In this document: piece after piece, positions 47,283 through 56,267 of the stretch | Layout: each line of letters starts with the position of its first letter | How positions within the stretch are numbered: position 1 is the stretch's first letter | Source of the DNA: Ixodes scapularis | Lineage: Eukaryota; Arthropoda; Arachnida; Ixodida; Ixodidae | Assembly: GCF_016920785.2 (NCBI RefSeq) | Contig: NW_024609846.1 | Coordinates: 75,215,816-75,279,815 of the forward strand | DNA length: 64,000 nt | Direction: 5' to 3' | The notes under the pieces: generated by a model | The model's database searches: none | What the model was told of the DNA's origin: nothing | Seen by the model: the letters and a program-made list of their open reading frames with translations, nothing else | Position numbers and translations under genes: made by a program

Positions 47283-47369
47283 CAGTACAAGGTCTCCCAT
47301 GGACATGAAGGCAGTACAAGGTCTCCCATGGACACGAAGGCAGTATAAGGTCCCCCATGGACACGAAGA
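47283..47369 (+). repeat. 29-bp tandem repeat, three copies
   Basis: CAGTACAAGGTCTCCCATGG-led units start at 47283, 47312 and 47341 and differ by only a few bases. Confidence 0.95.
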
Positions 47370-47602
47370 CAGTGTACCGTATACTCGAATTTTGCATTTT
47401 TAATAAACCAGTTATTACTCCTTCCCACGGTTTTATGCAGGCAATTTCCGAACACTGCACGCGTATATAGGCATACATAAAAGTGACACTTGCACTCACT
47501 TTTCCCTTCCCTCAAAACAACGGTTAGATCCGGACCACATGTCATGCAACCTATTGCCGTCTTCCCTCTTAGAGCCGTCTATCTAGAAACCCACGCTAGG
47601 AG

Positions 47603-47866
47603 TATAATTTCTAATACATTTCATTTGAAAGTCTAGATACACTGCTTTGAGTCTCTGTTGAAAATCAAATGTTATTTTCTACTGCGTTGCAATTCAGGTT
47701 TTGATAGGCCATCTCACTAGGTATATTCCGACTCGTCGGAATATACCTAATGAGATGGCACGTCAAAACCTCAAGTACAACGTGGTAGAAAAAAACATTT
47801 GATTTTCAAGAGAGACTCAAAGCAGTGTATTTAGACTTTCAAATGAAATCTATTAGAAATTCTTAT
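47603..47866. repeat. 264-bp palindrome (about 130-bp arms)
   Basis: The arms meet at GTATATTCCGACTCGTCGG (centre about 47733/47734). They share CATTTCATTTGAAAGTCTA, CACTGCTTTGAGTCTC, AAAATCAAATG and CATCTCA blocks in inverted order with a few mismatches. The right arm is homologous to the units that follow, so this looks like head-to-head satellite units. Confidence 0.88.
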
Positions 47867-48190
47867 GAGGTGGCACGGCTGAACCTCAATTGAAACGCGG
47901 TGGCCAATAGTTTTCGTAAACTCCTTAGGGACTCGTTACAAAACATCAATTGTTTTTCAATACAAACTCGAAACGGTGTCAATAGACTTTCAAATTATAT
48001 TCATATGAAATACATTAGAAACTTTATGCGGTAGCTTTGTCGAAACTTCAATTGGAACGCGGTGGCCAATAGTTTTCGTAAACTCCTTACGGATTCGTTG
48101 CTAAACTCATTTGCATTTCTATTGAGACTCGAAAAGACACAATGAGTAGACTCCTTAAACTTTCAAAAGAAATTCATTAAAAATTTTTGT
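47867..48190 (+). repeat. 162-bp tandem repeat, two units continuing from the palindrome
   Basis: GGTGGCCAATAGTTTTCGTA occurs at 47899 and 48061. Flanking ACCTCAATTG, AGACTTTCAAA and ATTAGAAA blocks recur in the same order as in the palindrome arm. Confidence 0.85.
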
Positions 48191-48482
48191 AAGGGTTGCC
48201 TCCAAATGACATCATTAGTGGATTTACGCAGCACCGCCTGCCTTGCGTAAGCATCGTTGCCAGCACGTTTTGCAGCGTCTCACAACGAGGAGATGCTGGA
48301 ACGCGGCGACGCCAAGACGGACGCGTCTGCCGCTTTGCGGCGACTCTCGTGAAGCTGCAGCGTGTTTACCGCCCAGGGCAGGTCAAAGGCGAAGTCAAAG
48401 TTTATTAAGACAATAGGCGAGGAATACAGTTGTTTGGAAGAAAAAGATCAATGTGTTTCAATTGACTTTCTACTGTGTTCAT
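48191..48482. other. spacer between satellite blocks
   Basis: A GC-richer stretch (48220-48390) with a 70-codon frame, no recognised motif. Confidence 0.35.
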
Positions 48483-48665
48483 ATACACGTTTGCAAGTCC
48501 GGTCTCAGGGCGCCGCCATCTTCCTCGGTGGGGTGCGCTCTTGGGCGCTGCCATAATCCGATTACGACGCCTTAGCAAGGCTTCGTATTCGGATTATGTT
48601 TCTTCCAAGCGCAACCCAGCCAAGCAAGATGGCAGCGCCCTGAAGCCGGACTTGCAAACGTGTAT
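48483..48665. mobile_element. hairpin MITE inserted in satellite DNA, about 183 bp
   Basis: The ends ACACGTTTGCAAGTCCGG and CCGGACTTGCAAACGTGT are exact inverted repeats, extending with mismatches to about 38 bp (CAGGGCGCCGCCATCTT block). An inner pair ATAATCCGA...TTCGGATTAT gives a second stem. Flanks (TCAATTGACTTT... and ...AGTCAATTGAAACTC) resemble the adjacent 61-bp satellite, suggesting insertion into it. Confidence 0.85.
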
Positions 48666-48689
48666 AGAGTCAATTGAAACTCAATATAA

Positions 48690-49335
48690 ACTCAATGTCT
48701 AATGAGTTTGATCAGTAGAAACTCACTTTTGATTCTATTGAATTTACTCATTAGGAATGCAATTGAGACTGATCATAAGAAACTCAATATCGAATCTATT
48801 GACATTACTCACTAGGAATGCAATTGAGTTTGATTATTAGAAACTCAATATCAATTTTAATGATTTTACTCATTAGTGATGCCATAGAGTTTTATCATAA
48901 GAAAGTCAATATCGATTCTATAGAATTTACTCATTAGGAATGCAATTGAGTTTGGTCATTAAGAACTCAATATCGATTCAATTGAATTTACTCATTAGGA
49001 AGGCAATTGAGTTTGGTCATTAAGAACTGAATATCGATTCAATTGAATTTACTCATTAGGAAGGCAATTGAGTTTCGTCATAAGAAACTCAATATCGATT
49101 CTATAAAATTTACTCATTAGGAATGCAATTGAGTTTGGTCATAAAAAACTCAATATCGATCCCATCGAATTTACTCATTAGGAATGCAATTGAATTTGGT
49201 AGTAAGAAACTCAATATCGATTCTATCGAATTTACTCAGTATGAATGCAATTGAGTTTGGTCATTAAGATCTGAATATATATTCTTTCGAAATTGCTCAT
49301 TAAGAATAAAATTGGGTTTGCTCATTAGAAATGCA
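48690..49335 (+). repeat. 61-bp satellite array, about ten copies
   Basis: TTTACTCATTAGG-type cores start at 48744, 48805, 48866, 48926, 48987, 49048, 49109, 49170, 49231 and 49292, a spacing of 60-61 bp. Each unit also carries GCAATTGAGTTTGGTCAT and ACTCAATATCGATTC blocks. Units at the ends are more diverged, as expected of an unmaintained array edge. Confidence 0.95.
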
Positions 49336-49337
49336 AT

Positions 49338-50681
49338 ATGTATGATGATGAGACGATAGCGGCGAATGAGCGTGCAGCTGTGCTAAACGAATTATTCACA
49401 AAATCGTTTTCGAATTTAACCACTAATTCCTATCCGGTTGTTTTTGAATACAATATTTGTGCTATGAATTCCATTGATATAGAATGTGCCGGTATAGTGA
49501 AAGTCATCGCCAACCTTAAACTATCGTCATCGTGTGGAATTGAAAATATTAACTCGAAGTTTCTAAAAAACACTACTATGTATTCCTCAATCATCTTAAC
49601 AAAGCTATTTCGGCAATCACTCGAACTCGGAAGCCTTCCCGAGGACTGGAGGGTAGGGAAGGTGATTCCTATCCATAAAGGTGGTGACAAATCCAGCCCA
49701 AGTAATTATCGCCCGATTTCCTTAACAAGTGTCCCTTGCAAAATTTTAGAGCACATAATCTATTCGCATCTCGTTAATTTTCTTAATTCCCATACATTCT
49801 TTTCTCCTGCTCAACATCGCTTTAGAAAACTGTTCTCGTGCGAAACTCAGCTATTAACACTTACGCATAACCTTCACGCTTGCCTCGATCGTTCATCTCA
49901 GGTTGACTGCATTTTTTTAGATCTCTCTAAGGCATTTGACAAGGTTTCAGATAGGCTCCTTTTGTATAAACTCAGTAAACTGAACATAGACTCTCATGTT
50001 TTGACTGGGATCAACGCCTTTTTAACTAACCGTTCTCAATTTGTTCATGTTAATGGCATTAACTCGCACCCCTCTCCTGTGACTTCTGGTGTCCCCCAGG
50101 TTTCACTACTCGGCCCTCTTTTGTTTTTAATATATATTACTGACCTTCCTTCGGATATCTCATCCTCAGTTGGTCTCTTCGCAGACGATTGTGTCATCTA
50201 TTCTGAAGTAACTAACGATTTTGACGTTCTTGCACTCCAGTCTGACCTTGACAGTATTTCTCGTTGGTGTGATAAATGGCAAATGGAACTCTATATTAAC
50301 AAGTGCAAATCCATGAGAGTATCACGTCAAAATAACACCTGTCCCTCGTACCATATAAAAACTGTTGAGCTGGAATCCGTGTCCTCATTTAAATATCGCG
50401 GTGTTCATATCACTAACAACCTCTCATGGAACATTCATATTGAGTATATAATTAAAAACGCTAACCGCATGTTGGGCTTTCTAAAAAGGAACTTCTCTCT
50501 TGCCCCACTGTCCTTAAAACTACTTCTTTACAAATCATTGGTCCGCAGCAAACTTGAGTATTCTTCCGCTATCTGGGACCCCGGTGTAACGCTTGCATTA
50601 TCATTAGAAGCTGCTCAAAACCGTTCTGTTCGTTTCATTTTCGTTCGTTTTTTCTCTCTGCACATGGAGAGACCCATTTAG
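49338..50681 (+). pseudogene. 5'-truncated non-LTR retrotransposon reverse transcriptase
   Basis: An uninterrupted 447-codon frame. The fingers block (NYRPISLTSVPCKILEHII) is at residues 123-141, motif A (FLDLSKAFDKV, catalytic D195) at 193-203, GVPQVSLLGPLLF at 251-263 and the catalytic FADD at 281-284. A thumb region runs to about 435. Family members usually read GVPQG at 251-255, so Val255 is an unusual change near the active site. The upstream endonuclease part is absent: the frame starts in the linker, directly where the 61-bp satellite ends. The homologous C-terminus stops at about residue 435. The frame resembles the CR1/Jockey group of LINEs. It makes DNA from element RNA in intact relatives; this copy cannot be autonomous. 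Confidence 0.9.
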
Positions 50682-50769
50682 AGTTTCATGAAACAGAACT
50701 CATACGAACCTATATTATATCACAGGTTCGATGAATTCGCTTAGAAATTCAACTTGAATTTCCAGCTGA

Positions 50770-51320
50770 ATACATTTATTCAGTACACCTTTTTTTCGCG
50801 TTAAATTGAATTTGATATACCCTAAGCCACGATGATAAATTTTTAAAGCATGCGTTGGTTTCGGGCTTAAGTACTTCTAGGTTTGTTCCAGAAGAAAATA
50901 TCTTTATGTCATCAGCGTATAACATTATACCTGGTGTTCGAGATACTCTAATACTGCTATTTATGTACATTAAAATTAAGAGCGGATCGAGTATGGACCC
51001 TTGCTGAACTCCGTATTTTATTTTATCTATAATTGACCTCGCGTGATTAATGTCAATGTCTGTATATTGTGAGCGATTTGATCTATAGCTTTTTATTAAA
51101 CTAATTGAGATTCTCCTAATTTCATATATGAACAATTTTATGAAAATACCTTTATGCTTGATTGAATCAAAAGCTCATTTGAAGTCAAGAAACACTCCTA
51201 CTGTATATAACTTCTGCTCAAATTGTCAATTATTTTATTTTTCAGGTTTAGCAGCCCCGACTCAGACGATTTTTGCTTCTGAAAGCCGTACTGTTGCTCC
51301 GCTTTTACATTATTTAGTTT
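50770..51320 (-). pseudogene. decayed non-LTR reverse transcriptase fragment, opposite strand
   Basis: Read on the minus strand, motif A appears as VGVFLDFK, then an in-frame TGA (51175-51177), then AFDSIKHKG. A YGVQQGSILDPLLILMYINS block and the catalytic LYADDIKIF follow in the same frame. Upstream (plus 51200-51320) further reverse-transcriptase-like residues need a frame shift. It is a different lineage from the neighbouring plus-strand copy (YADD rather than FADD). No endonuclease is seen. Inactive. Confidence 0.82.
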
Positions 51321-51909
51321 AAAGAAATGTATTTATCGCCTATTAGTCGCGTGTCCTATGAGTTTGCAACGTAAGTGAGAAAACGGAGATTGTTCTGTAT
51401 TTGTTTAGGTCATTTTAGTCATTTCATTGTGAATCACTGACAATCTTGCTATCTTTATAAGAATTATGCAGATATTCAGACCTATTCAGACCCCGGCCTC
51501 GCTGATGACCGTTCCCCAATCCCAAAACCCCCCAGGCAATAAGTGAGTGAATAAACCCTTCTGCCGAGAGCGAAGTATTGCTGTGTCATATTCATCCGGG
51601 GACAGGGTCTGAGGGAATCGGAGTTAGAAGCCCGCACAGCCTACCCACCCTTTTTTCAATCAGTCATTAAAAATGCGCGTTCTGCCATCATCGTCCACTG
51701 GATGACAATATCATCCTGTACAAGAAACCCACAAACTTGCGCTCCCCATAAAAGAAGTTGATCCACTGATGAGTGGCCAGTTTTAGAGCGGAGCTCTCAG
51801 GCGCCCGTTTATGGCTTGAGCGGCGTCGCCGTCGCCGTCGGCGTACCGCGCGCGTTACATTATGGAAATAATGCAAGCGAGCGTAACCGCCCGTTGCATT
51901 ATGAAAAAA
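51321..51909. other. intergenic
   Basis: Nothing recognised beyond a GCCGTCGCCGTCGGCG trinucleotide patch at about 51827. Confidence 0.4.
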
Positions 51910-52410
51910 TATTTCCACAATATTTAGCGGGAAAATTTAACAGTTTCCGCGCTAACTGTAGCACGATAATTTGCCCACTAAGTTTAGCAGGAAAATTTCC
52001 CCGCTAAATTTAGCGAAAGAATTTCCCACTGAATCTAGCCGAAAAATTTCCCGCTAAATTTAGCAAAAATATCCCCGGTAAATATAGCGGAAAATGTTTT
52101 CCGCTAAATGTAGCGGAAATATTTTTCCACTAAATTTAGCGAGGAAAGTTTACCGTTAAATTTAGCGAGGAGTTTTTTCCACTACCTTTAGCGATGAAAA
52201 TGTTCTGCTAAACATAACGGGGAAATTTTCCCGTTAAACTTAGCTATGCAATTTTTACCCAAAGTTTAGTGGAAAAATTTTCCACTAAATTTGTTGGGGA
52301 AATTTACCGGCTAAGTTATAGTGGGGAGGTGTTATAGCTAAATCTAGCGGGGAATTTTTTTACGCTAGTTTAGCGAAAGCATGCTGCGTTAAGTTTAGCA
52401 GGAAATTTTG
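51910..52410. repeat. AAATTTAGCGGG short-palindrome array
   Basis: Diverged units of about 27 bp centre on CGCTAAATTTAGCG and are joined by GGGAAAATTT/AAATTTTCCC. Each unit and each junction is self-complementary, so the whole 500 bp can fold many ways. A looser version occurs at 5.0-5.46 kb. Confidence 0.85.
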
Positions 52411-54290
52411 TGAAAACTTTTCACTACATGGGAGGGGAGCAGAAGAGGAGGAGAGGACGGAGAGAAGGGGAAACCCTTCCCCATCGTACCCTAACCTCCT
52501 TCTCCTCAAGGGCTGCGCTCTCATTCCGAAGTACAAAGAATTGCAAACATTTTCTTTTTTTATTTATTTTTATTCGGCAGGAAATTTTGTTACGTTTTAT
52601 TGTTCAATGTATATAGGGTCGTTCGTTTTTAAGGTAAAACACTATATTTCTCGATATTCACACCCCAAGCATGATTAATAAAAACCGAATTAAGACCGAC
52701 TTCTCCCCGAATTCTCAGATTGAATTTCATCGTTTGCCAAATTTTATTGTTCCAAAATTGTTTCCTTGGAAAAAAAAAAAGAACAATTTTGGTAGGAACA
52801 AGTGCCTTAGCTACAGGGTTCGAAAACGAACCTAGATTCTCTTGGTTTTACTCAACGGTAATGACATAGCTCGAGCCCCAAAATGTCGCTTTTAAATCTT
52901 GCATGAAGTATTCTTAGCCCATCTTCGATTTTTATTGCAATCAGCGCAACAAAAATAGATGAGAAACTACTCTTAATATATTTTTTCCTGAGGAGAAGCA
53001 CATATCTCTTGTTCCTCTCGATGTAAAATTATATTGTTTTTCATTGTAAATGAACAACAATGAACAGCACTGAGCACTGACGAGAGAACCTCATCTGAAT
53101 TCATATGCCTCCAGAAACCGGACAGAACTTGGATGGTGACAGAGTCGATGCGCATACAAAAAATTATGTAAGCTACAAAGACTAAGAAAAATTGACATCC
53201 CAGCTCCGCCCTTGAGCCATGGTCTAGTGCTACCTTGTGTACTGCAAATACTTGATTGCACAAAATAAACATTCATATATTCTAACCCATCAAATTATTG
53301 TTCATTATACAAATATCTCTCTAAATATAGAATGAGAATAAAATCGAAGGCCAGTATTTTTTGCACCCGATTTCTCACTGATTTCAATCTTGGAATAAAG
53401 CTCCCATTTTCCCACCCCCGATTTTTGAAAAATATAAAACCCGAAAACCAAGGACCATAGATATATATTTACGGTTGCACATTCTGAGAGCGATATCGCT
53501 TACTCGCCTCATTTATGTTGCTTACATTATTTAAAATTACTTCCCCCTTTTTTTTTCGATCAAGTTCCTGATAACGGCAATATATTGCTGGAACGAGTAG
53601 TTAAATCAAACGAATGGACTGAGCGGAGGCTGCTGTTTTGGGTGAAATTGGCGCGTCATTACAATGGCACGCGAGCTGCCCTTCTAACATGGGCACTTGA
53701 GAATCAATAACTCAAAAAGTCACTTGAGTCTTAATACATAATAATAATTAATAGAAAAGGGGTATAATTACCTCCGTTGAGTAGATTTATGTTTTGTTTT
53801 TCTGAATGAAATCAAGATGCCACGCAGGTGGGTTAAATTGCTTTGCATGAATGCCATTTAGGAGGAGCTTTTAAATCTCATATAGTTAAAATGTGTTTGA
53901 TAGTAGATATTATGTAGTTACCCATTATAAAATACATCTATTCTCAGTGACTTCTAAAAAATTGGAAAATATCTCCCCAGGCCAATATAAACGTAAAAAA
54001 GCCGGGAATGCGAAAGAAACAAACTCCCGCAAAGCACTTCAGCCATGCCAATTAAAACAATACGCACCGGAAAGGACAAACCCTATTTAAATAAATCATC
54101 AAAGCAAGACCATTCGTTTTTCTAAATTCCACTTGTGCAGCGACGACCGTAAAAGGGATTATAACAGACCATTTTCATTATGAAAATATCCACTATGATT
54201 TGCAACTGTCTTTAATCCCATGCGATTTTTAATGTGTGGCTATCGTGATAACCTAAATTTACTATATTACAAACAGGTAGTATATACCAG
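52411..54290. other. AT-rich intergenic
   Basis: A small hairpin pairs GTTCCAAAATTGTT (about 52749) with GAACAATTTTGGTAGGAAC (about 52781). No gene is recognised. Confidence 0.45.
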
Positions 54291-55690
54291 CCCAAGTAAC
54301 ATTGATATGTTGTAGATATGTTGCGAGAATGTTCCGAATGTTGTGGGAGTGTTGGGAGAGTTTGCGCAACAGTCCCCAATATGTTTCTCACACAACAGTG
54401 ATTGGCACGACAAACACGCAGTGTTACGCTACTGTTTCGAACGCCATGCTGCCTGGGGAACTGTAAACATTGATCGGCACAACAAGGCACAGCATTAGGC
54501 TACTGGTTCGAATTTCATGCTGCCTAGGAAACCGTGTACTAAAGGTAAAAAAAAGTTGAAGGTACAACGTTTGCTAGGCGGCATAATTTAAATGTAGCGC
54601 AACTGCAGCGCACGACATGTTTCTTATGCAACGTGGTATTACTGTAGTACAGTCGCAAACATCGCAACGTTGTTTAGTGAACTGTTTCCAATCTGTTTCT
54701 GACGCAACATTGATTGGCACGATAAAGGCGCAGCGTTAGGCTACTGCTTCGAATTCCATGCTGCCTAGGAAACCGTGTGCTAAAAGTCGGAAAAAGGTTG
54801 AAGGTACAACGTTTGCTAGACGACATAATTTAAATGTTGCGCAACTGCAGCGCGCGACATGTTTCTTAACCAACGTGGTATCGGTGTAGTACAGACGTGA
54901 AAATCGCAACGTTGTGTAGTGAACTGTTTCCAATCTGTTTCTGGCGCGACATTGATCGGCACGACAAAGGCACAGCGTTAGGCTACTGTTTAGAATTCCA
55001 TGCTGCCTAGGAAACCGTGTGCTAAAAATCGGAAAAAGGTTGAAGGTACAACGTTTGCTAGGCGGCATAATCTAAATGTTGCGCAACTGCAGCGCACGAC
55101 ATGTTTCTTATGCAACGTGGTATTACTGTAGTACAGATGCAAACATCGCAGCGTTGTGTAGTGAACTGTTTCCAATCTGTTTCTGACGCAACATTGATCG
55201 GCACAACAAAGGCACGGCGTTAGGCTACTGTTTCGAATTCCATGCTGCCTAGGAAACCATGCGCTAAAAGTCGGAAAAAGTTTGAAGGTACAACGTTTGC
55301 TAGACGGCATGATTTAAATGTTGCGCAATTGTAGCGCGCGACATGTTGCTTAAGCAACGTGGTATCAGTGTAGTACAGACGTGAAAATCGCAACGTTGTA
55401 TAGTGAACTGTTACCAATCTGTTTCTGACGCAACATTGAATGGCACGACAAAGGCACAGCGTTAGGCTACTGTTTCGAATTTTATGCTGCATAGGAAACC
55501 GTGTGCTAAAAGTAAAAAAAAGGTTGAAGGTACAACGTTTGCTAGGCAGCGTAATTTAAATGTTGCGCAACTGCAGCGCACGACATGTTTCTTATGCAAC
55601 GTGGTGCTTATGTAGTACAGACCCAAAGATCGCAACGTTGTGTAGTGAACTGTCACCAATTTGTTTCTGATGCAACTTTGATCGACACGA
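54290..55690. repeat. 242-bp tandem satellite, about five copies
   Basis: The block CATGCTGCCTAGGAAACC recurs (ATGCTGC at 54517, 54758, 55000, 55242 and 55484; steps 241, 242, 242, 242), with a more diverged unit at the left. Each unit contains GGTACAACGTTTGCTAG, TGTTGCGCAACTGCAGCGC, an ACATGTTTCTTA block and AACGTTGTGTAGTGAACTGT. Long minus-strand frames repeating RQHGIRNSSLT-like residues arise from the unit and are not genes. A decayed fragment (TTGCCTAGGAAACTGTGTACC) follows at about 55867. Confidence 0.95.
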
Positions 55691-55708
55691 CAAAGAAACA
55701 GCTTAAAT

Positions 55709-55846
55709 CCGCTCCTTCACACTGGCGTTCGAAACGCAAATGCTTAGCGGATCCGCCTGCTTTCTTCAACGAATCGCGAGCAATTGCACTGAATCTTTAA
55801 GCAGACGTGTCCGCAAACGCAACTCAACCGCCGGTGTGAATGGGCC
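55709..55846. mobile_element. diverged copy of the CCGCTCATTC palindromic MITE
   Basis: CCGCTCCTTCACACTGGCG on the left and CCGGTGTGAATGGGCC on the right, with GCGGATCCGC and GCAATTGCACTGAATCTTTA inside, match the 23.8-kb element in order. More decayed; no target duplication visible. It sits at the end of the 242-bp satellite. Confidence 0.7.
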
Positions 55847-55920
55847 TGCACTGCTTCGAGCTCCAGGTTGCCTAGGAAACTGTGTACCAACGTTACTATA
55901 GAACCACTCTGATAGGATGC

Positions 55921-56267
55921 GATGCACCCAGGCCGGGCCGCGCTACCTCTAATCACCGCTGAGGCAAGGTTGTATAAAAAGAATATTAATTGTGCTGCAA
56001 AACCTTGAAGCTAAAGATATTGGAAAAGATCACGCGCACGTCATTTGGTACTAAACTCCAATAGAATTTACAAGAAAACAAGCTTTTTCTGTTTGTTCTT
56101 ACGCAAAAACATGCTTTCTGCAAGCTGAAGGTGACCACAGTAAAAAAAAAAAAAGAAGAAAAAAGATTAAGAATGGAAAAATGGTCGTATTTAGCTCGGT
56201 CTCTGTAGACGCCAGGGGCCCAGGTTTCAGCGGTGAGTTTCCCATCTGAGTGTTCTTGCAACGTTGC
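55921..56267 (+). repeat. dispersed repeat family, copy B
   Basis: Aligns with 10528-10858 in the same orientation over its whole length. An A-rich expansion at about 56141-56175 accounts for most of the length difference. Confidence 0.8.

Noticed and set aside
47603..49335. CRISPR-like array
   Set aside because: The units are directly adjacent with no unique spacers, and the context is an animal genome; this is satellite DNA.
54736..55659. Series of 65-110 codon minus-strand frames with similar sequences
   Set aside because: They are the same 242-bp satellite unit translated repeatedly; no start context or other evidence of a gene family.
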